This document shows, one piece after another, positions 47,080 through 58,236 of a stretch of 64,000 nt of DNA (position 1 is its first letter; each line of letters opens with the position of its first letter). The position numbers and the translations under genes were made by a program. The notes under the pieces were generated by a model. The model made no database searches. It was not told where the DNA came from and worked only from the letters and a program-made list of their open reading frames with translations. Source of the DNA: Canna indica (taxonomy: Eukaryota > Streptophyta > Magnoliopsida > Zingiberales > Cannaceae); contig CP136896.1 of the NCBI GenBank assembly GCA_034359265.1, positions 13,795,501-13,859,500 on the forward strand. The letters run 5' to 3'.

Positions 47080-49053
47080 AGGATCATCTAGGAAAATTTG
47101 ACTCAAAATCCGATGAAGATATTTTCCCAGGATACTCATCTAGTTCTAAAGCCTATAGAGTTTATAATCGTACAACTATGATTGTTGAAGAATCCATGCA
47201 TATTACATTTGATGAAACTAATGATTCTTCTAGAAATGTTAAGATAGTGAATGTAGGTGAAGAACTTAATGCTTTATCTTTCAATGAAGACGAAGTTGAA
47301 GATGAGCCTAATGAAGTACCTCATAATGAAGAACCTTCATCCTCAACCTCCCTACCTCAAGTTGAAGAACAAGCTTTACCACCACTTCCTAAAGCTAACC
47401 GAGTCATAAGAGATCATCCCATTGAACAAGTCATTGGAGAACCCTCAACGGGAGTGGTAACACGTTTTAAACTCAAAAATATTTGTCAACATGTTGCTTT
47501 TATTTCTCAAGTAGAGCCTAAAAATATTAAGGAAGCCATAGATGATGAATTTTGGGTTATGGCCATGCAAGAGGAACTAAATCAATTTATTATGAATAAT
47601 GTTTAGAATTTAGTGCCTAGGCCTAGTGAACAAAGGGTAATTGGAACTAAGTGGGTCTTTAGGAATAAGTTAGATGAAAATGGCTTAGTTGTTAGAAACA
47701 AAGCTAGGTTAGTGGCCCAAGGTTTCAACCAAGAATAGAGTATTGATTACAATGAAACTTATGCTCCCGTAGCTAGATTAGAGGCTATTTGCATGCTTTT
47801 AGCTTTTGCAAGTTTTAAAGGTTTCAAACAATTTCAAATGGATATTAAAAGTGACTTTTTAAATTGTTTTATTATGGAAGATGTTTATATTGAACAACCC
47901 CCCGGTTTTGAAAATTTTGATTTTCCAAATCATGTTTACAAATTGAAAAAAACATTATATGGTTTAAAACGAGCCCCTATGGCTTGGTATGAAAGACTTT
48001 CAAATTTTTTAATTGAACAAGATTTTAATATTGGAAAAACCGATGTTTCACTCTTCATTAAACATGATGAAAATGACACCTTAATAGTTTAAATATATGT
48101 TGATGACATAATTTTTGGTGCTACTAATGAAACCCTTTGTGAGTGGTTTGTTAAGTGTATGCAAGATGAATTTGAGATGAGCATGATGGGAGAGCTCTCT
48201 TTCATGCTTGGACTTCAAATCAAACAAACCAAGAAGAGGATCTTCATCAATCAAGCTAAGTACACAAAGGAGCTAATCAAAAGATTTGGGATGGATGGAG
48301 CAAACTGTAAAGATTGCATCAACCCCCATGAGTCCATCCACCAAGCTTGATAAGGATGAGGAAGGTATCAAAGTTGATGAAAAACGATACCGAGGTATGA
48401 TTGGTAGTTTACTATATTTAACCGCAAGTAGACTCGATATAATATTTAGTGTATGTCAATGTGCTAGGTTTCAATCTTGTCCGAAGATATCTCATTTGAG
48501 TGCGGTCAAATGCATATTAAGATATCTAAAGGGCACTTTTGACTTAGGCCTTTGGTACCCTAGTAGTGCATCCTTTGAATTGATTGGTTTTTTCGATACG
48601 GGTTTTTTCGGTTGTAAGATTGATAGAAAAAGCACTAGTGGGTGTTGTCAATTCCTAAGGATGAGTTTGATTTCTTGGTTTTTCAAGAAGCAAAACTCGG
48701 TTGCACTTTCAACTACCGAAGCGGAGTATATCGCAACGACTAGTTGTTGTGCACAAGTCCTTTGGATGAAACAAACCCTACTTGATTTTGGATTGAATTA
48801 CTCATGTATACCCATTTATTGTGATAACACTAGTGTCATAAATTTGACAAAAAATCTCATCTTGCATTCTAGGACAAAATATATAGACTTAAGGCACAAT
48901 TTTCTTAGAGATAATGTAGCTAAGAAAAATATCTTTGTTGATTTTGTGCCTATCGATAAGCAACTTGCGGATATATTTACTAAACCTTTAAATGAAGAAA
49001 GCTTTATAAACTTAAGAATGCAATTAGGAATTTGTACTCTTCTGAATATTTGA
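47080..49053 (+). pseudogene. Sirevirus B RT and RNase H
   Basis: Acidic linker (MIVEESMHITFDE), RT start VIGTKWVFRNKLDENG, PPGFENFDFPNHVYKLKK, TLYGLKRAPMAWYERL, YVDDIIFGATNE (both Asp present). A frameshift near 48290 leads into the RNase H frame 48286-49053 with ALSTTEAEYIATTS and QLADIFTKPLNEESF at the end. In-frame stops at 47604 (W to TAG), 47736 (Q to TAG) and 48090 (after TLIV). Confidence 0.88.
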
Positions 49054-49463
49054 ATTTTGGAAAATTGCATGTAATATTGAGCTTTCTTGATAATTTGGTT
49101 TTCATGGTAACCTCACACTTGTGTATATGCCTTGTAATAGGGCTTTGCAACTTATTGGTGTTTGCCTACACTAAGCATCAATCGGTAGGAAGGACTATAG
49201 TGTTTGATGATATCCGGTTTTAGTGAGATTTTGGTTTTCATGATCATATCATTAATAAAATCTTGCATTCTTGCCTTTTTTATTGATGTCAAAAGGGGGA
49301 AAGAAGACTTGGTCACACTTGGTTTTAATGATGCATATAGATAGGGGGAGCTTAAGCTAGATTTCAATACCAAGTTCATTAAAATAAAAAATTGGATGCT
49401 TAAAATAAACCTTTGGTGTAGTGTTTTTAATGAAATGTTTGTCATCATCAAAAATGGGAAGAA

Positions 49464-50779
49464 TGTTGGCTCAAGGGTTCAATCTTAACAACACTATTAG
49501 TTTTGATGATAACAAACATGGTTCTAATAGTTTCATCAAGGTTTGGTCTCAGGTTGGACATACGATACGCATCCGAAGCTCGTTGAAAAAATCATGAGAA
49601 ATCAAGAATCGAAGGCTTTGGAGTCAAGCATGCCAAAATTAGTTTAGGACTTAGTTTCTTTTATTGTAAATGCTCCTAAGCCTTAATTTGATGCCCTCAT
49701 TGAATTCATAACCAAAAAATCGAAACCGAAACCTCGAAAACTTAAAAACTAGAAAAATAAAAAAATGGTCTTGAAAATTTCTAAAGTATAGGGGGGCTCC
49801 TTGGAGGGCTACATAATTTAGATATTTTCTTGACATAAAAAATCTCAATAATTGTTCATTAAGTTAAAACAAATTAAAGACATATTTTTAAGGAATTTTT
49901 TAAAACCGTTAACCTAAAAAAAATAAGACTTGAAATGTTAGAAATCTCTAAACTATCTAGAATTTCCAAAATGCCCCCAGCTAATTTTTTTTAAAAAACT
50001 ACTCAGAATTCCCAGAATGCCCCTAAACGGCTTTTTTTTCAAATTAGATAAGGTTTGAACGACTCTTTGCTTCCATACTCCAATACTAACTCTATAAATA
50101 CACCAAAAGTTCCATTCCTAAGGCTCCTAACTATTCCGTTGAGCTACCAAAATATTTTCTTGAGCCTTAAAGAGTGATTCAAAGTGCAAACCTCAACTTC
50201 TCATTCTTAAAGTTTTCAAAACTCGATTTCAAGTTTTCAATCCGAATTTCTACATCATCTTGAGGCCTTGGAGTACTAGGAGGCAACTTGGAGGAGCTCA
50301 TTTGAGTTTGTTTTAATTTATAGCTCATTTACTTGTATTTTCTTTCTTATTTGTTTCTCATTTCAAGTTGTTAAGTGTGGTGTAGTGTTACACCTAGATT
50401 TCTTTATTTTTGAGTGTTTTGCTTTGGAATAGTAATTGAGGCATCCTCTAAGGTTGAAGGATAAGTCCTCTTTGTATTCTTTAGGAAACATTCAAATTAT
50501 AAAGATTTAATGTTAGAAATCTTTGGTGATGAGCCAAGGTAGTGGGGTAGGCGGTGTGGCCGAACCACTCTAAATTTCACATGTTAGCATTGCTTATATA
50601 TTTAATCTTGCTTGGTATTAATCATTACTCATTTATATTTGCATCTTGAAAGCATATAACTCAAAATAGCAAAAATCCATACTTAGGCCAACTTGAAAAA
50701 AAAAAATAATTGGAATTAAACTTAGCGTATTTAGGTTATACACTATTCACCCCCCTCTAGTGTAGTTATTTGATTTACA
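49464..50779 (+). repeat. 3' LTR of Sirevirus B
   Basis: 1316 bp, directly after AAAATGGGAAGAA. It ends TTTACA, followed by agtac. Confidence 0.95.
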
Positions 50780-50784
50780 AGTAC

Positions 50785-51950
50785 TGCCGCCATTTCCCAA
50801 TGGCTTGGGTAATCGCGTACATTTCACGTTGATACGTCGAGTAAGCCTACATTCTTGGCGACAACTTTTGGCTATAGAAAGCAATGGGCCTCCCACCTTG
50901 TGATAGTATTGGTCCAATGCCTTTGCCTGAAGCATCAGTCTCTACTTCAAAGGATCGGCTGAAATCAAAGAGCTAATGTTGGCACCTGACTTAGGAGCTC
51001 TTTGAGTCGATCAAATGCCTCTTGAGTTTGGTTTGTCCAACAAAATGCCTCATTTTTAAGTAAGTCGGATATTGGAAATGCAATGGTGGCGAATCCCTTG
51101 ATGAATCCCCGCACCTACTTGACGTTGATTGGTGTCGGCCAAGAATGGATAACTTCCACTTTTGCCGGGTCAACTCGCAATCCTTCAGCTGATAAAAAAT
51201 GGCCTAGGTATTCAACTGTCGTGCATCCAAAAGTGCACTTAGATTTCTTTGCTACTAGCTGGTTATCCTTGAGCAAAATTAAAACCTTCTCAATATGATT
51301 TAAGTGTTCTGCCGCCGACTGGCTGTAGACTAAAATATCATATAAAAAAAACTAATACAAATCGACGAAGATAAGCTCGAAAAACCTGGTTCATCGTTGC
51401 TTGAAAGGTAGGTGGGGCATTAGTTAATCTGAAAGGCATAATAAGAAACTCTTAATGCTCGTCATGTGTGTGAAATGCAGTCTTCGGAATGTCTTTAGCA
51501 GCAACCCTTATGTGGTGATAATTACCAGATAACAAATCAAGCTTTGAAAATATCCGAGCATGACCTAGTTCATCAAATAATTCGTCGGCAGTGGGAATAG
51601 AAAATCGATCCTTCACCGTGGCGGTGTTCAATGCATGATAGTCCATACAGAATCGCCAAGTTTCGTCTTTTTTTTAACAAGAAGAACCAAGGAAGAGAAT
51701 GGACTGTTGCTAGGTTGAATGAGGCCCTCGCTGAGCATCTATTGTACCTGGCGTTCAATTTCAAATTTCTAGAAATGCGAATACCGGTATGGTTTTACAT
51801 TCATTGGAGCTTGGTCGGCAGGTAAGTGTATCTCATGGTCAGTTGTTCTGGAAGGAGGTAAGCCCTGCAGTTTGGAAAACACTTCAGGATACTTATCGGG
51901 GAGGAGTTGTATCTCTTCCCCTTCTCCCATTCTGCCTAACTCTGAAGGTA
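50785..51950 (-). pseudogene. Gypsy RT and RNase H (interrupted)
   Basis: Minus strand: [19 protein letters not shown] and [14 protein letters not shown] (51452-51646, RT palm), then toward 51300 the catalytic box reads FLYDILVYS where active copies have F-DD-LVYS, so the first Asp is Tyr. RNase H follows (AFYSQKLSP, STYQREMYAI) up to the Sirevirus B insertion at 50784. Several stops. Confidence 0.85.
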
Positions 51951-51986
51951 CCAGCTGTTAACGTAAACATTCCTCTCTTAAAAATA

Positions 51987-52013
51987 TGACGTGGTCACAT
52001 CATGGCCACGTCA
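51987..52013. promoter_or_regulatory. ACGT-core inverted repeat in LTR
   Basis: TGACGTGG at 51987-51994 and its exact complement CCACGTCA at 52006-52013, with an 11-base spacer. It resembles paired bZIP (G-box/ABRE-type) sites about 80 bases upstream of the TATA box. Confidence 0.65.
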
Positions 52014-52089
52014 TCCATTACTTCTTCCATCATTGATTCTCAACCCTTAGATGAATGGTTCGCTGATATCAGCATTCACTTTATCTTCT

Positions 52090-52097
52090 TATAAATA
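52090..52097 (+). promoter_or_regulatory. TATA box of the Ale-type LTR
   Basis: TATAAATA. Transcription would start about 25-30 bases downstream, leaving R and U5 before the primer-binding site. The same box is at 56532-56539 in the 3' LTR. Confidence 0.75.
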
Positions 52098-52186
52098 CCT
52101 CTCTATGTAACCTGAGAAAGATGATCGTTTCTGAATACATTTTCTATTTCTGTTTCATTTCTATTTCATTCTCCTGTGTCTCTTTA

Positions 52187-52200
52187 TGGTATCAGAGCCA
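52187..52200 (+). other. Primer-binding site (initiator tRNA-Met)
   Basis: TGGTATCAGAGCCA, immediately after the 5' LTR, complementary to the 3' end of initiator tRNA-Met. Confidence 0.9.
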
Positions 52201-52243
52201 TAAGTTTCTTTCTGTCGATCGCCTCTTCTTTGTTTTTATCGCC

Positions 52244-55200
52244 ATGGCTACCAGAGAAGGATCGGCAGCTGAAGTTGTTGATCCTGCTACCATTGGAGGA
52301 CGGATCATCACCATCAATCCGGCCGCCCAGCTTCCAATCAAATTGATCGGCAGCAGCAACTATGTGATCTGGAGGACTCAAATCGAACTGCTGCTACATG
52401 GGTATGATTTATTAGCTTTCATCGATGGTTCTTCAGTATGTCCTCCTGTCAATGATCCTCAGCGACATCACTGGCAGAGGCAAGATAACTTGATTCGCCA
52501 TGCCATCATGGCATCGGTTGATCAAGCTATCGCCTCAACAGTCGCTACAGTCTCTTCATCTCATGATGCGTGGCTGAAACTTGCATCTCAATATGCCAAT
52601 AAGTCTCAGTCACGGATCTTTGGCCTTCAAGATAATCTCACCAAGTTAAAGAAAGGGAATAAATCTGTAGCAGAATACTTTAATGAGATCAAAATTATTG
52701 CTAATGAATTAGCAATAGCAGATTCGCCAGTGAACAATGCTGCTTTAACCATCAAAATTTTAAGTGGACTTGGATCTGAATTTAATGACATTAGCGCTGC
52801 TATAAGATCGAGGGATACTCCTATTTCCCTCGAAGAATTATATGACAAGCTTTCGGGACATGAAATTTTTCTAAAATGTCGGGATGAAAACAATACAGTA
52901 GCTTCTGTTCAGTACACACAGAAACATTCATTTAATAATAGACCGCAGAACTGGGGAAACAAAAACATTTCGTATCAGAATAATTTCAGACCACCAAATC
53001 CAAGCAATCAGAGTTCGTTTCAGAACAATTTCAGGTCACCTAATTCGAGTAATCAGTATCAGCAAAGGTTCAATCAAAATAAACCAAGGGTTCAATGTCA
53101 GATCTGTAACAAGATTGGTCACTCAGCTAAAATCTGCTATTTTCGATTTAATGCTGATAATTCATTCAGCCCCAGACCTCCACAGGTTCACTTTTCTGAA
53201 CAATATCAGAAGCCTCACTCTTCAGCAAATCCTTGGATACTGGATTCCGGTGCAACACATCATGTGACAGCAGATCCAGATAATCTACAATCAATAACCT
53301 CATTCAATGGCAATCAAAGCATTTCCTTAGGAAATGGTAATCTGATACCTGCATCCCATTCTGGTATGACAATTTTGGATGATAATTTCTGGCTTCAAAA
53401 TGTTTTATATGCTCCCATGATAAAGAAAAATTTGATCTCTGTTGCCAAATTCTGTAGTCAAAATCATGCGTCAATTGAGTTTTTTCCTCATCATTTCTAT
53501 GTGAAGGATCTCAAGACTGGAGTTGTGATCGCTCAAGGCCAGAGTAAGGGTGATCTTTATCCCTGGAACACTATCAAACCAGCTGCCTATTCCATCTACG
53601 TTCCCTCCATCAGCTCTACAGTTTGGCATCAACGCTTGGGGCATCCTCAGCGTAAAGTTCTTCACTCAGTTATATCAAAGCATAAGCTTGCCTCTTCATC
53701 TTCATCTTCTAAACCTGAACACTGCAACGCTTGTTTCTGCAATAAAAGTCACCGTCTTCCTTTCGCTACTTCCTCAATCAAAACATGCAGACCGTTAGAA
53801 ATTTTATTTTCTGATGTTTGGGGACCTGCTCCAGTTATTTCAACTGAGGGACATAGGTTCTATGTAATCTTTGTAGACCATTACTCCAAGTATACTTGGC
53901 TTTTTCCAATTCAACATAAATCTGATGTTTACAATGTCTTTTCTTTCTTTAAGCCACTGGTTGAAAAATATTTTAACCTCTCCATCAAAAGTATTTATAC
54001 TGATGGAGGAGGTGAATATGTTGCTCTCTTACCTTTTCTTTCTGAGCATGGAATACAACATTTATGCTCACCACCGCATACGCCACAAAGAGTGAGTTTA
54101 GCCGAGCGTAAGCACAGACATATCATGGAGACAGCTCTTACTCTTCTTGCGCATGCTTCTGTTCCTTTAAACTACTGGCAGCATGCATGCTTAACTGCTG
54201 TATATCTCATCAATCGCATGCATACATCCACTTTGCAAAACAAATCTCCTTACTATTGCCTTTTTAATGAGATACCCAATTACAATAACTTAAGAGTTTT
54301 TGGATGTCTTTGCTATCCCTGGCTGAGACCTTACTCAAAACACAAAATGGATTCTAAATCTAATCCATGTGTGTTTGTTGGGTATTCTACCAAGCACTAC
54401 TGTTATAAGTGTCTTGACCTTACTTCAAATAGAATTTACTTGTCTCGACATGTTTCTTTTATTGAAAACAAATTTCCCTTCTCTTACACATCTATGGGTC
54501 TCAGTCGACCTCTCGAGTCAACCTTTGATGAATGGTTAGACATTGTTCCAGAGATGAACTCAAGTATTCCTCAAATCTGTCCTCAAAATCCACATCATAT
54601 TACAACCATATCTGATATATGTCCAGCCAACCTCCACTCAGCTCCTACATCTTTGCCATCAAACACATCCAACATCTCAAGGTCATCCTCACTACCTGCT
54701 GCGAGTGATTCAGCTACAGCAGATGAGATTCCTATGGTAACAGCTCCTTCACCACAACCTCGACGCATGGTAACAAGATCTCAATCCAACATATACAAAC
54801 CGAAAAAGCCGACTGACTACTCAGCTCTGGTTGCAGTTGCTCAAGACAGAACCATTCCTACTACTTACAAACAGGCATACAGAGTCCCTGAGTGGCGATT
54901 TGCAATGCAGCAAGAATATGAAGCCTTAATTCGCAGCAATACCTGGACGTTGGTACCTGCGTCAAAAAACCAGAATGTCATTGGATGTAGGTGGATTTTT
55001 CGAATCAAGTATAATAATGATGGAACAATAGACAGGTATAAAGGGAGATTGGTAGCTAAAGGTTTTCATCAACAGCAAGGTATTGATTACTTTAGCACCT
55101 TTAGTCCAGTAGTCAAGCATGCTTCGATAAGAATCATTCTTACGTTAGCAGCCAAGTTCAATTGGGGCATCTATCAACTCGACGTTAACAATGCTTTCCT

Positions 55201-56431
55201 ACAAGGCAGTCTTCATGAAGAAATTTACATGCAGCAACCACCAGGTTTTATTGATTCAGCCAAACCAGATCATGTTTGTAAACTCAATAGAGCAATTTAT
55301 GGGCTGAAACAAGCACCTCAGGCTTGGTATAATGAGCTGCGTAAGTTCTTGAGCTCCATTGGATTCCAAAAGTCTACATCAGATACATCACTGTTTGTTT
55401 TGAAGGAGACACAGTCTGTTACACTGCTTTTACTATACGTTGATGATATAATACTTACAGGGACTTCAACCTCCAAAATCTCTGAAATAAATTCCAAACT
55501 TGCAGCTCGTTTTTCTCTCAAAGACATACAGCCCTTGAATTATTTTCTAGGAATTGAAGTATTACGAACTGATGAAGGTTTGTTTTTATCTCAGCATAAA
55601 TACATTTCTGACCTCCTCCAGAAATTTGAGATGCAGGAAGCCAATCAAGTCAAAACACCAGTTTCATCCTCAGCAAAATTCTCTCTTCATGATGGCACCG
55701 GACCAGCTGATTCAAAATTATTTAAACAAGCTGTCGGAGCTTTACAGTACCTGTCATTTACCAGGCCAGATGTTGCATTTACTGTCAATAAACTCTCTCA
55801 GTACATGCATAATCCTTCAGTCTTCCATTGGCAGTGTTGCAAGCGTTTGTTTCGCTATTTAAAGGGAACAGCTGATCATGGCATTTTACTGAATTCGAAG
55901 AAGACTCTTCACATACAAGGGTACTCCGATTCGGATTGGGGTGGTGATCAAGATGATAGGCGATCGACTGGAGCTTACCTGGTATTTATTGGAGGCTCTC
56001 CAGTAAGCTGGAGCTCCAAGAAGCAAAGGACTATAGCCCGGTCCTCTACTGAAGCTGAATACAAGTCATTGGCAAATACTACAGCTGAGCTACTTTGGAT
56101 TTCAAGTCTGCTCAAGGAAATTAAATGCTATGACAACTCTGATTCACCAATGCTTCTATGTGATAATCTCGGGGCTGTTCAACTAACGCATCATCCAAAA
56201 GGCCACAGCAGAATGAAGCATGTGGAAATTGATTTCCATTTTGTCCGAGAACATGTAGAAGAAGGCAACATTACTGTCAGCCATATACCGGCTTCTCTGC
56301 AACTGGCGGACTCTTTAACTAAAGCCAATACTTCGGCGTTGTTTTTAGATCACAGGAGCAAGATGGGCGTCGTCCGACGACCCATCTCGAGGGGGGATGT
56401 TAACGTAAACATTCCTCTCTTAAAAATATGA
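52244..56431 (+). CDS. Ale-type Copia gag-pol polyprotein (1395 aa)
   Basis: Encodes gag, protease, integrase, reverse transcriptase and RNase H in one frame. Start chosen at MATREGSAAEV (the frame is also open upstream into the LTR, but the codons before this Met lie in U5, the primer-binding site and the leader). Order: UBN2 gag (LIGSNY-type GSSNYVIWRTQIELLL), CCHC knuckle CQICNKIGHSAKIC, protease WILDSGATHHVTAD, GAG-pre-integrase (VWHQRLGHPQ), integrase (SDVWGP, FVDHYSKYTWLF, YTDGGGEYV, AERKHRH for D, D, E), RT (GCRWIFRIKYN, DVNNAFLQG, YGLKQAPQAWY, LLYVDDIILTG) and RNase H (WSSKKQRTIARSSTEAEYK). The usual QNG before the Glu reads RVS here. The last ten residues are encoded inside the 3' LTR. 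Confidence 0.95.
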   Translation: MATREGSAAEVVDPATIGGRIITINPAAQLPIKLIGSSNYVIWRTQIELLLHGYDLLAFIDGSSVCPPVNDPQRHHWQRQDNLIRHAIMASVDQAIASTVATVSSSHDAWLKLASQYANKSQSRIFGLQDNLTKLKKGNKSVAEYFNEIKIIANELAIADSPVNNAALTIKILSGLGSEFNDISAAIRSRDTPISLEELYDKLSGHEIFLKCRDENNTVASVQYTQKHSFNNRPQNWGNKNISYQNNFRPPNPSNQSSFQNNFRSPNSSNQYQQRFNQNKPRVQCQICNKIGHSAKICYFRFNADNSFSPRPPQVHFSEQYQKPHSSANPWILDSGATHHVTADPDNLQSITSFNGNQSISLGNGNLIPASHSGMTILDDNFWLQNVLYAPMIKKNLISVAKFCSQNHASIEFFPHHFYVKDLKTGVVIAQGQSKGDLYPWNTIKPAAYSIYVPSISSTVWHQRLGHPQRKVLHSVISKHKLASSSSSSKPEHCNACFCNKSHRLPFATSSIKTCRPLEILFSDVWGPAPVISTEGHRFYVIFVDHYSKYTWLFPIQHKSDVYNVFSFFKPLVEKYFNLSIKSIYTDGGGEYVALLPFLSEHGIQHLCSPPHTPQRVSLAERKHRHIMETALTLLAHASVPLNYWQHACLTAVYLINRMHTSTLQNKSPYYCLFNEIPNYNNLRVFGCLCYPWLRPYSKHKMDSKSNPCVFVGYSTKHYCYKCLDLTSNRIYLSRHVSFIENKFPFSYTSMGLSRPLESTFDEWLDIVPEMNSSIPQICPQNPHHITTISDICPANLHSAPTSLPSNTSNISRSSSLPAASDSATADEIPMVTAPSPQPRRMVTRSQSNIYKPKKPTDYSALVAVAQDRTIPTTYKQAYRVPEWRFAMQQEYEALIRSNTWTLVPASKNQNVIGCRWIFRIKYNNDGTIDRYKGRLVAKGFHQQQGIDYFSTFSPVVKHASIRIILTLAAKFNWGIYQLDVNNAFLQGSLHEEIYMQQPPGFIDSAKPDHVCKLNRAIYGLKQAPQAWYNELRKFLSSIGFQKSTSDTSLFVLKETQSVTLLLLYVDDIILTGTSTSKISEINSKLAARFSLKDIQPLNYFLGIEVLRTDEGLFLSQHKYISDLLQKFEMQEANQVKTPVSSSAKFSLHDGTGPADSKLFKQAVGALQYLSFTRPDVAFTVNKLSQYMHNPSVFHWQCCKRLFRYLKGTADHGILLNSKKTLHIQGYSDSDWGGDQDDRRSTGAYLVFIGGSPVSWSSKKQRTIARSSTEAEYKSLANTTAELLWISSLLKEIKCYDNSDSPMLLCDNLGAVQLTHHPKGHSRMKHVEIDFHFVREHVEEGNITVSHIPASLQLADSLTKANTSALFLDHRSKMGVVRRPISRGDVNVNIPLLKI

Positions 56432-56628
56432 CGTGGTCACATCATGGCCACGTCATCCATTACTTCTTCCATCATTGATTCTCAACCCTTAGATGAATGG
56501 TTCGCTGATATCAGCATTCACTTTATCTTCTTATAAATACCTCTCTATGTAACCTGAGAAAGATGATCGTTTCTGAATACATTTTCTATTTCTGTTTCAT
56601 TTCTATTTCATTCTCCTGTGTCTCTTTA
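56398..56628 (+). repeat. 3' LTR of the Ale-type Copia
   Basis: 231 bp, identical to the 5' LTR by eye. It contains the stop of the polyprotein (TGA at 56429-56431). Confidence 0.97.
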
Positions 56629-56633
56629 CCAGC

Positions 56634-57117
56634 AACTCCAAGTGGTACATTTCTGCCACCGCTTGAGTACCACATAGCCTTCGTAATGTATGGCCTCTAT
56701 ATGTTGTGTTTGATGACATTGCTCCCCTTTCCACAATCTCGATTGATTTTGAAATTGGAACTCAAATGTTAGTCGAGCATAGTCCATTATAACTAGTCCC
56801 AGAGTCACCATCCATGCCACCCCAAGAACCAGGTTGGACCCCTTGATGGCAAGAACATAGAAGTCTGTTGTAACTGTAGTTTCCTGAATGACTACAGCTA
56901 ATTGCTTGACAACTCCCTCGTTCGATACCCGTGCACCATTCCCCACCATGACGCCAAAGTGGGGAGCTGATTCAAAGGCCAATCCCAAGTGTTTGGCGAC
57001 TCTCACCTGGATAAAGTTGTGAGTGCTCCCACCGTCTAACAATACTTGCACAGGTCGGCCACCCACTGTCCCTTTAAATCTTAATGTTAATGGGAAGAAA
57101 TATCCAAGATAATGCAT
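56634..57117 (-). pseudogene. Gypsy protease region
   Basis: Minus strand: YFFPLTLRFKGTVGGRPVQV, then the active-site motif LLDGGSTHNFIQ (Asp-Gly-Gly where many copies have DSG or DTG), FGVMVGNGARV and NLVLGVAWM. Open from 57117 down to the Ale insertion. It fits the retropepsin-like protease of Ty3/gypsy elements and lies between gag and RT as expected. Confidence 0.8.
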
Positions 57118-57119
57118 TA

Positions 57120-58230
57120 GAAATATATCAATGAATGTTCAGCCGAGTCGGACTCAAGTTCTTCCATCTGTGTCCCATCTGCTTCCGCTCGTTTGTCCTC
57201 ACTCGGCTCGGATGCCTGACCATCATCCATCATGAATAGCTAGGAAGATTTACATCGATGTCCCCAAGCAAATTTCTCAACACAGTAGAAACATAGACCC
57301 TGCTCCTTGGCGGCCCTAGAAATGTCTTACCGATGGAACCCGTATTTCCCATTGATATTCCACTCTTCATGGGAGTAGGCAACAATGGCAGACTCCATTG
57401 TTGAGATAATGGTCTCGACCAATTATGGGTGGCCTCTATCTTGGCTTCCTGTCGCTTAGCGTACATGGACCAACACCTCATGCATAGTCGCCGGTTGCCT
57501 AAGCAATACTTCTGTTTTAATTTCATGCCACAATCCAGAGATGAAACAATTAATTAAGAAAGTTTCAGGCAACTGAGTAGTTCTCAAAGCCAATTCCTCA
57601 AATTGACACTCATATTCTTCCATTGTCGATGTCTGTACAAGCTTTGTGATCTGGCCTTTTGGTGGTTCTAAATATGTAGGTTCGAATCGCTTATGGATGG
57701 CTTCGACTAGATGATTCCATCTGGCCAATTATTTTTACTCCTGCATCCACCTAAACCACTTCTTCGCCGTCCCCTCCATGTGGAACGACACTATCATCAC
57801 GCGCTGCTGGTCCTCAGTGGTGTAGAACTCAAAGAAGTCCTCAGCCGATGCTATCTAGTCTTCGGGCGTCTTTGCCATTGAAGATTGGCAGCTCGACCTG
57901 AGGAGGTTTCGGTGGAAAGGGAAACACATCCTCATCACCCATTTCTCTCTTAACCCCGGTCGATGATGCATTGGCGGTACCCTAGATCCAGCGATCTCAA
58001 ATTGCCCCTTAGACAAATGAACTAATTGCAAATTTAAAACTGAGATCGATCTGAGAAGTTACATTCTGTCGAAGTTTTTATTGTGCTTCCATAGATTGGC
58101 GTTGAAGTTCCATTGACTGTTGTTGAGCTTCGAATTCGGCCTGAAGAGAACCCAGGATCTAGTCATGCCGAACACTGTTCTCCTGAAACTGCTTCAAGGA
58201 GTCGGCGACTGCTTGCGCGCGGGTCTCCAT
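57120..58230 (-). pseudogene. Gypsy gag
   Basis: Minus strand from ATG at 58230 (METRAQAVADSLKQF) just after the primer-binding site. A broken linker follows (MGDEDVFPFPPKPPQVELP near 57940), then gag proper at 57456-57728 (HLVEAIHKRFEP, EYECQFEELALRTTQLPETFLINCFISGL). 57230-57526 adds AKRQEAKIEATH and a degenerate nucleocapsid region. Frameshifts and stops throughout. The family's role is to form the virus-like particle and bind RNA. Confidence 0.8.
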
Positions 58231-58236
58231 GGCAAC

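Larger units (their letters stand above)
41591..50779 (+). mobile_element. Sirevirus-type Copia element B
   Basis: 9189 bp with LTRs 41591-42864 and 49464-50779 (TGTTGG...TTTACA) and TSD agtac (41586-41590 and 50780-50784). The primer-binding site TGATATCAGAGC follows the 5' LTR and the purine tract AAAATGGGAAGAA precedes the 3' LTR. gag, protease, integrase, RT and RNase H are all present but broken. It is inserted in gypsy RNase H. It carries a TRIM array (45227-45836) and a PIF-like MITE (46260-47076). The LTRs lack the GGTCGACC array of Sirevirus A, so it is a different family of the same lineage. Confidence 0.95.
51956..52186 (+). repeat. 5' LTR of the Ale-type Copia
   Basis: 231 bp, identical by eye to 56398-56628. 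Contains an ACGT-core inverted repeat and a TATA box. Confidence 0.97.
51956..56628 (+). mobile_element. Ale/Retrofit-like Copia element, apparently intact
   Basis: 4673 bp with 231 bp LTRs (51956-52186 and 56398-56628) that read as identical, TSD ccagc (51951-51955 and 56629-56633), primer-binding site TGGTATCAGAGCCA (52187-52200) and purine tract GAGGGGGGA before the 3' LTR. It has one uninterrupted gag-pol frame and sits inside the gypsy element between RT and protease. The LTRs end in TA rather than CA. Identical LTRs imply very recent insertion. All catalytic motifs I looked for are present. Confidence 0.97.
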
